From Bizionia sp. M204 (GTDB lineage Bacteria > Bacteroidota > Bacteroidia > Flavobacteriales > Flavobacteriaceae), in the NCBI RefSeq assembly GCF_023205095.1, contig NZ_CP046242.1, positions 1,353,001 through 1,417,000 on the forward strand: 64,000 bases of DNA, in the 5' to 3' direction. Position 1 is the first letter of the stretch, and each line of letters starts with the position of its first letter. This document shows, piece after piece, positions 35,653 to 44,406 of this stretch. Under the pieces are notes generated by a model. That model worked only from the letters and a program-made list of their open reading frames with translations, ran no database searches and had not been told where the DNA came from. The position numbers and the translations under genes were made by a program.

Positions 35653-36240
35653 ATGATTCCAATAGCCATTTTAGAGAAATATCAAGCAACCCTCAAAACC
35701 TATTCTAAAGGTCAGGTAGTTTTTAGAGAAAACGAGGAGGCCCTTTTTTATTTTCAAATAAAACAAGGAAAACTAAAAATGTTTAATCATTCGGAAGATG
35801 GAAAAGCGTTTATTCAAGGTTTTTTTGAGTCTGGAAAATCATTTGGAGAACCACCATTGTTTCAAAACTCTAATTATCCAGCTTGCGCACAATGCATTAC
35901 AGATTGCAGTATCTATATGTTGCCTAAAGATCGGTTCTTTGAGTTATTAGAAAACCACCCAAAGGTGCATTTAAAACTCACCAAGATTTTATGTAAGCGC
36001 ATGATTTATAAGGCGAAAATTATTCAAGAACTTTCTATTCATCCTCCAGAACATCGGATTTTAACCTTATTAAACCATTTTAAAGAAACAGCAAATTCCA
36101 CCGAGCTTTATGAGGTAAAATTAACACGACAGCAAATTTCGGACTTAACAGGCTTACGCGTTGAAACCGTTATCAGAACCATAAAGCAATTAGAAAAGGA
36201 TGAAAAATTAATCCTAAAACGGCATAAAGTTTATTTATAA
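35653..36240 (+). CDS. Crp/Fnr family regulator with a cysteine cluster
   Basis: Start taken at ATG 35653, giving 195 residues; an upstream in-frame TTG at 35623 overlaps the promoter box. Residues 10-125 form a cyclic-nucleotide-type beta-roll (FQIKQGKLKMF, SFGEPPLF) and dimer helix. Residues 130-195 form a winged helix (LTRQQISDLTGLRVETVIRT). In the recognition helix Glu171 and Arg175 match Glu209 and Arg213 of FNR. Cys78, Cys81 and Cys85 (PACAQCITDC) plus Cys114 are unusual for a Crp-like roll and could bind iron-sulfur or sense redox state. No cAMP-binding signature is evident. It lies opposite a globin gene unit, which suggests control of O2 or NO responses. Confidence 0.85.
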   Translation: MIPIAILEKYQATLKTYSKGQVVFRENEEALFYFQIKQGKLKMFNHSEDGKAFIQGFFESGKSFGEPPLFQNSNYPACAQCITDCSIYMLPKDRFFELLENHPKVHLKLTKILCKRMIYKAKIIQELSIHPPEHRILTLLNHFKETANSTELYEVKLTRQQISDLTGLRVETVIRTIKQLEKDEKLILKRHKVYL

Positions 36241-36259
36241 TTATGTGTATTTTAGCCTT

Positions 36260-37051
36260 ATGATTTCAGTAAGTATTATTGGCGCAGGAAATGTGGCCAC
36301 CCATCTATATAAAGCGTTTATTAAGGCAGAAACTATTTCCGTAGTACAATGGTATAATAGGGATATTAGGAAATTAGCCATGTTTCAAAGTGACGTGGAG
36401 ACCATTGATGATTTATCGGAATTAAAGCCAGCCGATATATATATAATTGCTGTTAGTGATGATGCTATTTCGCATATTTCCGAACAACTCCCTTTCGAAA
36501 ACCGATTTGTGGTTCATACCTCGGGAAGTGTTAGTGTTTACGATATAGATAAGAAAAACCGACGTGGTGTTTTTTATCCATTGCAAACATTCTCTAAAAA
36601 CGTTCCTGTGGCCATGGAAACGGTTCCTATTTGTATTGAAACCATAGGCAAAAAGGATGTTCCTCTATTAAAGTTGCTAGGTAAAAGTATGGGCTGTAAA
36701 ACGCATAAGGTAAATAGTGATCAGCGTAGAACATTACATTTGGCCGCTGTTTTTGTTAATAATTTTACCAATCAATTATATCGGGTGGCTCATGAGATTA
36801 CAGAGTCGGAAGGTGTAGAATTTGATATTTTAAAACCGCTTATTTTGGAAACTGCAAATAAGGTCCAGAATATTTCACCGTATTTAGCACAAACAGGTCC
36901 TGCTAAACGCAACGACAAAAAAACAATTAAAAAGCATTTAAAACTGCTTGAAAATGAACAGCATCAAGCTATCTATAAATTACTTACAGCGTCTATTAAA
37001 AAAACCCAAGGTGTTAGTAATAAAAAAGTAGTTAAAAACAAAACAAAATAG
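36260..37051 (+). CDS. Rossmann-fold DUF2520 protein (NADP oxidoreductase-like)
   Basis: Start taken at ATG 36260 (MISVSIIGAGNVATHL); the frame also opens at a GTG five codons earlier. The 263-residue product has an N-terminal NAD(P)-binding Rossmann motif GAGNVA (8-13) and IIAVSDDAI near 65-75. A helical C-terminal domain (LHLAAVFVNNFTNQLYRVA) follows. This is the DUF2520 arrangement, related to pyrroline-5-carboxylate reductase and 6-phosphogluconate dehydrogenase folds; its substrate is unknown. It opens a row of housekeeping genes running to about 39226. Confidence 0.85.
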   Translation: MISVSIIGAGNVATHLYKAFIKAETISVVQWYNRDIRKLAMFQSDVETIDDLSELKPADIYIIAVSDDAISHISEQLPFENRFVVHTSGSVSVYDIDKKNRRGVFYPLQTFSKNVPVAMETVPICIETIGKKDVPLLKLLGKSMGCKTHKVNSDQRRTLHLAAVFVNNFTNQLYRVAHEITESEGVEFDILKPLILETANKVQNISPYLAQTGPAKRNDKKTIKKHLKLLENEQHQAIYKLLTASIKKTQGVSNKKVVKNKTK

Positions 37052-37129
37052 CTTGTTATGTATTTATTTATCAGCGTATTCAAGCTATAACGCATTTACT
37101 AATTAACCCAATAATTCACTAAATAAATT

Positions 37130-37660
37130 ATGGAAACTAAAAGTTACAAAGAATATCTAGAACATATTACCACCTTTATATTTGATGTAGATGGTGTTTT
37201 AACGGATGGAACCGTAACCATTTTAACAACTGGTGAAATGCTCCGAAAAATGAACATTAAAGATGGCTACGCTTTAAAAACAGCAGTAAATAAGGGGTAC
37301 AATATTTGTATAATTTCTGGCGGCACTAATGAAGGTGTTCGTATTAGGTTGGAAGGATTAGGTGTTACAGATGTATTTTTAGGCTCCCACGACAAAATCC
37401 AGCAGCTAAACGAATACCTGTCTCAAAACAACATCAAATTGGAAAATGTGTTATATATGGGTGACGATATCCCAGACTACCCCGTTATGAAACTTGTTGG
37501 TCTGCCTTGCTGTCCGCAAGATGCGGTTCCTGAGATTAAAGTAATTTCAAAATATATCTCGCATAAAAATGGTGGTTATGGTGCTGTTCGCGATGTAATT
37601 GAGCAAGTTTTAAAAGTTCAAGATAACTGGCAAGGTAATTTTGATGCCAAATATGACTAA
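37130..37660 (+). CDS. KdsC-like HAD phosphatase
   Basis: The 176-residue protein belongs to the small, cap-less C0 HAD group: FIFDVDGVLTDG holds the nucleophile Asp19 and acid/base Asp21, SGGTNEG gives motif II, and MGDDIPDYPVM gives the motif III/IV aspartates. Length and pattern match KdsC, which removes phosphate from 3-deoxy-D-manno-octulosonate 8-phosphate in lipopolysaccharide core synthesis and acts as a tetramer. The neighbours do not include other Kdo genes, so KdsC activity is probable rather than proven. Confidence 0.85.
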   Translation: METKSYKEYLEHITTFIFDVDGVLTDGTVTILTTGEMLRKMNIKDGYALKTAVNKGYNICIISGGTNEGVRIRLEGLGVTDVFLGSHDKIQQLNEYLSQNNIKLENVLYMGDDIPDYPVMKLVGLPCCPQDAVPEIKVISKYISHKNGGYGAVRDVIEQVLKVQDNWQGNFDAKYD

Positions 37661-37718
37661 TTCGCATTTAAAGAATTAAAAAATTAACGCTCCTTTAATC
37701 ACCTACTAACAAACAAGT

Positions 37719-38636
37719 ATGCAAAGTATTTTATCACTAATTCGTTGGAAAAATTTACTCATGATTGCCTTGGTGCAATTACTTATTAAATATGCTTTGC
37801 TGGAGTCCTTTGGTGTAACCATTACTTTGAACAGGTTTGGGTTTTCATTACTTATAATAGCAACACTATGTTTAGCGGCTGGTGGTAATATTATAAATGA
37901 TATTTTTGATCAAGATACAGATGCTGTTAACAAACCCAAAAAGGTAATTGTTGGTAAATCCATTTCTGAAAAAACGGCTTACAGTCTTTTTATTGGCTTT
38001 AATGTCGTTGGTGTGCTAATTGGTTTCTATTTATCCCATTTGGTTGGCCGCTCCGGATTCTTTGCCCTTTTTGTCATTGTTTCTGGATTACTATATATTT
38101 ATGCTTCCTATTTAAAGCAAATGATATTAGTTGGTAATATTGTTATTTCGGCATTAATTGCTTTAAGTATTATTATGGTAGGGTTATTTGAATTATTACC
38201 AGCCATTACACCTCAAAATCAAGAAACACAACTCACTTTTTTTAAAATTATATTAGATTATGCCCTGTTTGCTTTCTGCATTAATTTAATAAGAGAATTA
38301 GTAAAAGACATTGAAGATATTGATGGCGACTACAAAGTTGGTATGAACACACTACCTATTGCTATTGGTCGTGCTCGTGCAACACATGTTACGTTGGCAC
38401 TAACGTTTATTCCCTTGGCTGCCGTTATCTATTATGTCATAACATATCTATATCACAACTTATGGATTGTGGGTTATTTTTTAATTTTTATAATAGCGCC
38501 ATTAATTTATGTCATAATCCGTTTGTTTCAAGCTAAGCTAAAATCGGACTATAATTTTATTAGTAGTTTGCTTAAAATAATCATGCTCTTCGGAATGTTA
38601 TCGCTGCTCATTTATAAATATAAACTTCTTGGATAA
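37719..38636 (+). CDS. UbiA-type prenyltransferase (geranylgeranylglycerol-phosphate type)
   Basis: The 305-residue membrane protein has about eight helices and two aspartate motifs: NIINDIFDQDTDAVNKP (Asn60, Asp61, Asp64, Asp68) and KDIEDIDGDYKVG near 195-207. These bind the prenyl diphosphate with Mg2+ in UbiA-family enzymes. Homologues with this sequence in flavobacteria are named geranylgeranylglycerol-phosphate geranylgeranyltransferase, but the true acceptor in bacteria is uncertain. Its stop overlaps the start of the maf gene (TAATG), which indicates coupled translation. Confidence 0.85.
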   Translation: MQSILSLIRWKNLLMIALVQLLIKYALLESFGVTITLNRFGFSLLIIATLCLAAGGNIINDIFDQDTDAVNKPKKVIVGKSISEKTAYSLFIGFNVVGVLIGFYLSHLVGRSGFFALFVIVSGLLYIYASYLKQMILVGNIVISALIALSIIMVGLFELLPAITPQNQETQLTFFKIILDYALFAFCINLIRELVKDIEDIDGDYKVGMNTLPIAIGRARATHVTLALTFIPLAAVIYYVITYLYHNLWIVGYFLIFIIAPLIYVIIRLFQAKLKSDYNFISSLLKIIMLFGMLSLLIYKYKLLG

Positions 38637-39226
38637 TGCTCAACGAACAATTAAAAAACTTCAGACTTATTCTTGCTTCCGGCTCTCCGAGACGGCAGCA
38701 GTTTTTTAGGGAATTAGGCTTGGATTTTGAAATTATTCTAAAACCTATTAAAGAAGAATTCCCAGAACGTTTAAGCCATTTTGAAATCAGTGATTACTTG
38801 GCCCAGTTAAAATCCTTACCATTCAAAGCCGAATTAAATCCAAGCGAAGTTCTCATTACCAGTGACACCATAGTTTGGCACAATAATAAAGCGCTTGGAA
38901 AACCTAAAAATGCAGAAGATGCTTTTAATATGATTAAATCCATGAGCAATACAACGCATGAGGTAATTACTTCGGTTTGTTTTACTACCTCAAAAAAACA
39001 GAAAACTGTAAATGCTGTTACTAAAGTTACATTTAAAGCGTTAACAGAAGCGGAAATTAATTACTATATAAATACCTGTAAACCGTTTGATAAAGCGGGA
39101 GCTTACGGTATTCAAGAATGGATAGGGCAAATTGGTATTACCAAAATTGAAGGATCCTATTTTAATGTGGTTGGACTACCAACCCATGTTGTTTATCAAA
39201 CCCTTCAGCAATTTATTTCTTCTTAA
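38636..39226 (+). CDS. Maf-like nucleotide pyrophosphatase
   Basis: The 196-residue protein begins with the Maf motif ILASGSPRRQQFFRELGL (13-30) and has SDTIVWHNNKALGKP and TFKALTEAEINYYI, the usual order for Maf/YceF proteins. These cytoplasmic enzymes hydrolyse non-canonical or excess nucleoside triphosphates to monophosphates and PPi (dTTP/UTP or m7GTP groups). FDKAGAYGIQEW further along is also typical. It overlaps the upstream prenyltransferase gene by one base. Confidence 0.92.
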   Translation: MLNEQLKNFRLILASGSPRRQQFFRELGLDFEIILKPIKEEFPERLSHFEISDYLAQLKSLPFKAELNPSEVLITSDTIVWHNNKALGKPKNAEDAFNMIKSMSNTTHEVITSVCFTTSKKQKTVNAVTKVTFKALTEAEINYYINTCKPFDKAGAYGIQEWIGQIGITKIEGSYFNVVGLPTHVVYQTLQQFISS

Positions 39227-39296
39227 ATATACCATAAATCGCATCTGTTTGTATGGTTTCTATGCTATCTTTGTCCACTTAATGTGTTAATCAATT

Positions 39297-39854
39297 ATGT
39301 TATTATTTATACAGTTTTTTAAAAATTATGAATCGGAAATTTTAGGAAGTATTATCCTTCTTTTAGTTTTATTAATTATTCGGTATATAGCCCGAAAATT
39401 AATTAAAAAAATTGGCCATAAAGCTGGAATTAATGATGCAAGAATTCATCTAATTTCAAGGTATGCTACGGCCACGCTTATTTTAATTTGGCTCCTAATA
39501 GAAACTATTATTTTCGGTGCTCAATTTGAAGAAATTGCGGTTGTTTTTTCCTCCGTTTTTGCTGTCATAGGAATTGCGCTTTTTGCTATATGGTCTATTT
39601 TAAGCAATATTACATCCGGAATAATTATGTTTTTCAACTTTCCATATAAGGTTGGCGATAAAATCATGATTCACGATAAGGACTTCCCAATTGAGGCTAT
39701 CATTGAGGATATTGCTGCGTTTCAACTGCATTTACGTTTGGATAATGGCGACTTGGTAACCTATCCAAACAACTTAATTCTACAAAAACCTGTTACGCTT
39801 CTAAAAAAGGATGCTATTGTTTTACCACAAGACGATGGCACTGATGCTGTATAA
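39297..39854 (+). CDS. Small MscS-family mechanosensitive channel
   Basis: At 185 residues this is a minimal MscS-type protein. There are three membrane helices (about 10-30, 50-72 and 77-105, the last with FAIWSILSNITSGIIMF as pore-lining helix), then the beta domain FPYKVGDKIMIHDKDFPIEA and a short end. The large C-terminal cage of full MscS is missing. Such channels release ions under membrane tension; short forms can also have other roles. It is followed by corA after 33 bp. Confidence 0.85.
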   Translation: MLLFIQFFKNYESEILGSIILLLVLLIIRYIARKLIKKIGHKAGINDARIHLISRYATATLILIWLLIETIIFGAQFEEIAVVFSSVFAVIGIALFAIWSILSNITSGIIMFFNFPYKVGDKIMIHDKDFPIEAIIEDIAAFQLHLRLDNGDLVTYPNNLILQKPVTLLKKDAIVLPQDDGTDAV

Positions 39855-39887
39855 TTTTTTCAAATAATTGTTGTAAATTTCAACATT

Positions 39888-40955
39888 ATGGGTAAAAAAA
39901 GAACATCAAAGTATAAGAAACACGTTGGCAAATCGCCAGGAACTTTAATTTATACGGGAGATAAAACTGCACAAAAGCTTTTTATTGAGTCGTTTGATTA
40001 TAATCCTGAATTTATCAATGAATTAGAACTTGAATTCATTGAGGACGCCTTTAAATTTAAGTCTACAGATTCCATTACTTGGATTAATATTAATGGCTTA
40101 AATCATATTGATGAAATTGAAAAAATAGGTGCGCATTACAATTTGCATCCCCTTGTATTAGAAGACATTGTCAATACGTCACAGCGACCAAAAATTGATG
40201 AATATGAAAATTACATTTTTGTATCCTTAAAAATGCTATATTATGATGTTGATGAAAATATTACTATAGAACAAGTCAGTTTTGTACTTGGAAAAAACTA
40301 TGTACTAACTTTTCAGGAATCGGAAGGTGATGTTTTTGATACGGTTCGTGAACGATTGCGCGCCGGCAAAGGAAGAATCCGTACCATGGGTTCGGATTAT
40401 TTACTGTATGCTTTAATAGACGCCGTGGTGGACCATTACTACATTGTTAGTGAAACCATGGGCAACAAAGTGGAAGATTTAGAGGATGTATTGTTTAGTG
40501 GGAATATTAAAGAAGATTTAAGTCAACAGGTATTAAGTCTTAAAAAGGAATTATTAAAAGTCCGTCGGTCTATTTTTCCCTTACGTGAAATAATTAGTCG
40601 TATTCTAAAAAGTGATAATACACTTATTCATAAAAAAACCATTCAGTTTTATGATGATGTATATGACCATATTATTCAATTATCCGACAGTATAGATATT
40701 TATCGCGAAATGATTTGGAGTTTAATGGATATGTACATGACCACTATTAGTAATAAAATGAATGAGGTCATGAAAGTACTGACTATTATAGCGACTATTT
40801 TTATCCCATTAACCTTTATAGCAGGTATTTATGGTATGAATTTCGATAATATGCCAGAACTTCATTTTGAAAATAGTTACTTTATACTATTGGGTATTAT
40901 GTTCGTTATTTTTATTGGAATGGTTTACTACTTTAAACGCATGAAGTGGTTTTAA
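39888..40955 (+). CDS. corA: CorA family divalent cation channel
   Basis: The 355-residue protein has a large N-terminal cytoplasmic domain, a long stalk helix and two C-terminal membrane helices (about 292-312 and 327-348). The YGMN signature sits at 315-318 between them, the CorA selectivity filter. It forms a pentameric inner-membrane channel for Mg2+ (also Co2+ and Ni2+). The loop after GMN (FDNMPE) carries the acidic residues usual for the mouth. It is close to the MscS gene on the same strand and may share its transcript. Confidence 0.93.
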   Translation: MGKKRTSKYKKHVGKSPGTLIYTGDKTAQKLFIESFDYNPEFINELELEFIEDAFKFKSTDSITWININGLNHIDEIEKIGAHYNLHPLVLEDIVNTSQRPKIDEYENYIFVSLKMLYYDVDENITIEQVSFVLGKNYVLTFQESEGDVFDTVRERLRAGKGRIRTMGSDYLLYALIDAVVDHYYIVSETMGNKVEDLEDVLFSGNIKEDLSQQVLSLKKELLKVRRSIFPLREIISRILKSDNTLIHKKTIQFYDDVYDHIIQLSDSIDIYREMIWSLMDMYMTTISNKMNEVMKVLTIIATIFIPLTFIAGIYGMNFDNMPELHFENSYFILLGIMFVIFIGMVYYFKRMKWF

Positions 40956-40997
40956 TTTTCAACCATCCCTAAAATTTCTTGAAGAGTAATTCTGGTA

Positions 40998-41594
40998 TTA
41001 ATCTACTTTAAAACCTAAAGCAATATAAGGCTGACCATAATTTATAACAGGACCCCCTGATCCATAGAAATTAGAACTTTGAAAAACCACGTTTCCTTCC
41101 GTTATTGGGTATGGAACGGGAGAAAAATCGGTTTTTCTATATATCCGTCCTATAGTTTCATTTAAATTACCATAACCTGGCAAAATTGTTCTTCTTACGG
41201 TAATCTCATCACCAGACGAAACTATTACAGGTGTAATGGCTTGATAATCTAATGCTGTTTGAGAAAATGTATGGGTGCCAGAATAAGATGCACCAGAAGT
41301 ATTATTAATAACCTCCATAGTATAGCCACCCGCATAAGCCGTTGCATTTTGATACCCTACAGAACAAATTTCGCCATTTGCATTTATAATTATATCATAT
41401 TCATGCGTTTCTAAATCCATGGTTTCATATAAATCATAATCAATATTGGTCGCGAACACGGAATTAATCAAATTATCTACATAACTGTTTTCACATACAT
41501 TGTTAATTGGGTCGTTGTCATCATCACAAGATACCAGCGCTTAAAAGCAACATGTAAAAAGTAGTAAAAGTTTATTTGTTTTTAAATTTTTCAT
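40998..41594 (-). pseudogene. Lipoprotein gene interrupted by an in-frame stop in the signal peptide
   Basis: From ATG 41594 the frame reads MKNLKTNKLLLLFTCCF, then TAA at 41541-41543, then continues in the same frame as ALVSCDDDNDPINN and on for 165 more codons to the stop at 40998. The parts before and after the stop together form a perfect lipoprotein signal (hydrophobic core and lipobox ALVSC). The simplest reading is therefore one nonsense change in a gene that is otherwise intact. The mature part is beta-rich (YAGGYTMEVINN, SGDEITVRRT) with no known motif. Either the gene is dead, the base is an error, or expression uses another start. No good start codon lies close after the stop. Confidence 0.7.
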
Positions 41595-41755
41595 GATTAT
41601 TAGTTTTATTGTTACAACCTGATATCAATAAAACTTCAATTTTGTTACCCTCCTATTTATAGTTTTCGTTTTACGCATCTCAAAAAGTTAGTAGAATTCC
41701 CGTATATCATTGCGTTAAAAAAAACTTAAAGCCAAACATCTTATTAAGTCTTTAT

Positions 41756-41763
41756 TATATTTG
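41756..41763 (+). promoter_or_regulatory. Candidate -7 box of the PIG-L gene
   Basis: TATATTTG fits TAnnTTTG and lies 21 bp before the ATG at 41785. No clear -33 box was seen at the normal distance. Confidence 0.4.
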
Positions 41764-41784
41764 GTCTTTTAGCCAAAAGCCATT

Positions 41785-44283
41785 ATGATAAAACTAGTAC
41801 GTTTCCTATTTTTAATTCTAATAAGTACCACGCATTCCTACGCACAGCAACCCAAAAAACCTAATAGTTCGGAAATTTACGAGTCCATAAAAAAACTCAA
41901 TTTTTTAGGGTCGGTTTTATATGTTGCTGCACATCCCGATGATGAAAACACACGACTTATTTCCTATATGGCAAATAACGTCAAAGCAAGAACCGCCTAT
42001 TTATCCTTAACACGTGGTGATGGAGGCCAAAACCTCATTGGTCCAGAAATTCGGGAGCTTTTAGGTGTTATAAGAACGCAAGAACTCTTAACAGCTAGAG
42101 CGATTGATGGTGGTGAACAATTGTTTACTCGTGCTAACGATTTCGGGTATTCCAAACATCCCGATGAAACGTTGGCTATTTGGAATAAAGAAGCAGTTTT
42201 AAGTGATGTGGTATTGGCTATTCGTCAATTTCAACCAGATATTATCATAAATCGTTTTGACCACAGAAGTCCAGGAAGTACCCATGGTCATCATACTAGT
42301 TCGGCTATGTTGAGTTTGGAGGCTTTTGATTTAGCAAATGATGCTTCAATCTATCCGAATCAATTACAAACAACGGAAACTTGGCAAGTTCAACGTGCGT
42401 TTTTCAATACATCATGGTGGTTTTATGGCAGTCAAGAGAAGTTTGATAGAGCCGATAAGAGTAATTTAATTGGCTTGGATACCGGCATCTATTTTCCTTC
42501 AAGCGGTTTGAGTAACCCGGAAATTGCAGCCTTAAGCAGAAGTCAGCATAAATCGCAAGGTTTCGGAAATACTGGAACACGTGGTACCGAAATGGAATAT
42601 ATTGAATTGATAAAAGGTACCATGCCAACCACTCCAACCAATTTATTTGAAGGTATTGATACCAGTTGGAATCGTGTAAAAGGTGGTGCCAAGATTGGCA
42701 TTATTCTTAAAGAGGTGGAAGCCAATTACGATTTTAAAAACCCAGCTACTTCCCTTCCAAAGTTGGTTAAAGCCTATAATGCCATTCAAGCTTTAGAAAA
42801 TACGCATTGGAAAATTATTAAAACCAAAGAGATTAAAGCCATTATTGCGGCTTGCGCTGGTTTATTTGTAGAGGCTGTGGCGGAAACGAATCAAGCTACA
42901 TCCGGTGAAAGTATTCAACTAAATTTAGAAGCTATTAATAGAAGTCCAGCAAAAATGACGTTGGTGTCATTCACCAATCCAGATGGATTAGAAGTTCCGA
43001 AAGGCATTGAACTAAATGAAAATGAATCCATAAAAATTCAAGAAATTTTTCACATACCAAGTACCGATAATGCGCCTGTAACAACACCTTATTGGCTCAT
43101 TGAAAAAGGAAGTTTAGGCATGTATAAAGTTTCTGATAAATCTCTAATCGGCAAACCGGAATCACCAGATTATTTCAATGTCACCTTTCATATTAATATT
43201 GCTGGAACAAACATTCCATTCATGAAGCCCGTTGTTTATAAAACCAACGATCCTGTGAAAGGAGAAGTTTATAAGCCTTTTGAAATCATCCCAGAAGCGT
43301 CGGCTAGAATTGCCGAAAAAGTCATCATTTTTGAAACGGTTAACACAAAAGATATTCCTGTACATGTAAAAGCTGGACACGATAATTTGGAAGGAATGGT
43401 CCACTTATCAGTTCCTGACGGTTGGCGCGTTTCACCCGAAAATCACCAAGTAACTATTAGCAATAAAGGTGAAGAACAAACGGTTTTATTTTCCGTAACA
43501 CCTCCCAACATTCAAAGTGAAGGATTCATAAAACCAATTATTACAATTAAAGGGAACATCTATTCCAATGAACTAATTGAAATTGATTACGATCATATTC
43601 CTTACCAAACCGTTTTATTGCCAAGCGAAAGTAAAGTGGTTCGTTTAGATATAAAGAAAAAAGGCGAAAACATTGCCTATATTGCGGGTGCTGGCGATGT
43701 TGTTCCAGAAAGTTTACAACAAATTGGGTATAACGTGACTACTGTATCACCTGATGACATTACGCCTGATAATTTAAATGGTTTTGATGCTGTTGTTATC
43801 GGAATACGCGCATATAACACTGTTGAAACATTAAAATTTAAACAATATGTTTTATTCGATTTCGTAAAGAATGGTGGTAATATGGTGGTTCAATATAACA
43901 CGAGCCGCGGTTTGGTAACCGATGAGTTGGCGCCTTATACATTAGAATTATCTCGCGATCGTGTCACCGATGAGTTTGCTGAGGTTAAATTTTTAGCACC
44001 CAATCATCCTGTTTTAAATGTACCTAATAAAATAACCCAAACAGATTTTGAAAACTGGACGCAAGAGCGTGGACTATATTTCCCGGATAAATGGAGTACG
44101 GATTTTACACCAATTTTATCCATGCATGATAAAGGGGAGTCAGCCAAAAAAGGAAGTTTATTAGTGGCGCAATACGGAAAAGGCTACTACATCTATACAG
44201 GCTTGAGTTTCTTTAGGGAATTTCCTGCTGGAGTTTCCGGTGCGTATCGCTTATTTGCAAATATTTTATCTTTAGGAAAATAA
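41785..44283 (+). CDS. Large secreted PIG-L family deacetylase
   Basis: The 832-residue protein has a signal peptide (MIKLVRFLFLILISTTHSYA) and a PIG-L/LmbE zinc deacetylase domain with AAHPDDENTRLIS (His50, Asp52, Asp53), DGGQNLIGPE and RFDHRSPGSTHGHH near 155-168. A long C-terminal part carries beta domains with NPDGLEVPKG and VSVPDGWRVSPE patterns. A final glutamine-amidotransferase-like domain follows (GFDAVVIGIRAYNT, NGGNMVVQYNTSRG). PIG-L enzymes remove acetyl groups from N-acetylated sugars; the substrate here is unknown and is expected to be extracellular or periplasmic. A sodium:solute symporter follows, suggesting that a released product may be taken up. Confidence 0.85.
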   Translation: MIKLVRFLFLILISTTHSYAQQPKKPNSSEIYESIKKLNFLGSVLYVAAHPDDENTRLISYMANNVKARTAYLSLTRGDGGQNLIGPEIRELLGVIRTQELLTARAIDGGEQLFTRANDFGYSKHPDETLAIWNKEAVLSDVVLAIRQFQPDIIINRFDHRSPGSTHGHHTSSAMLSLEAFDLANDASIYPNQLQTTETWQVQRAFFNTSWWFYGSQEKFDRADKSNLIGLDTGIYFPSSGLSNPEIAALSRSQHKSQGFGNTGTRGTEMEYIELIKGTMPTTPTNLFEGIDTSWNRVKGGAKIGIILKEVEANYDFKNPATSLPKLVKAYNAIQALENTHWKIIKTKEIKAIIAACAGLFVEAVAETNQATSGESIQLNLEAINRSPAKMTLVSFTNPDGLEVPKGIELNENESIKIQEIFHIPSTDNAPVTTPYWLIEKGSLGMYKVSDKSLIGKPESPDYFNVTFHINIAGTNIPFMKPVVYKTNDPVKGEVYKPFEIIPEASARIAEKVIIFETVNTKDIPVHVKAGHDNLEGMVHLSVPDGWRVSPENHQVTISNKGEEQTVLFSVTPPNIQSEGFIKPIITIKGNIYSNELIEIDYDHIPYQTVLLPSESKVVRLDIKKKGENIAYIAGAGDVVPESLQQIGYNVTTVSPDDITPDNLNGFDAVVIGIRAYNTVETLKFKQYVLFDFVKNGGNMVVQYNTSRGLVTDELAPYTLELSRDRVTDEFAEVKFLAPNHPVLNVPNKITQTDFENWTQERGLYFPDKWSTDFTPILSMHDKGESAKKGSLLVAQYGKGYYIYTGLSFFREFPAGVSGAYRLFANILSLGK

Positions 44284-44302
44284 AACCGAAAAATTAAAAA
44301 CC

Positions 44303-44404
44303 ATGAAGCAAGAAAAATACAAATGGGAAAAAATGTATACAATTTTACTCGTTGCTAATGCACTTTATATTTTAGCGTTTTATTTCATCATGCAAGCCTT
44401 TTAA
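44303..44404 (+). CDS. 33-residue single-helix membrane protein
   Basis: A short frame starts at ATG 44303 (MKQEKYKWEKMYTILLVANA, then LYILAFYFIMQAF) and ends at TAA 44402-44404. It lies between the PIG-L stop (19 bp upstream) and the symporter start (2 bp downstream). It has a charged N-terminus and one membrane helix (about 12-31). Spacing and codon use suggest it is real and translated with the symporter, perhaps as a small subunit. Small helper proteins of this kind are known beside some solute:sodium symporters. No direct homology can be shown here. Confidence 0.55.
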   Translation: MKQEKYKWEKMYTILLVANALYILAFYFIMQAF

Positions 44405-44406
44405 CT

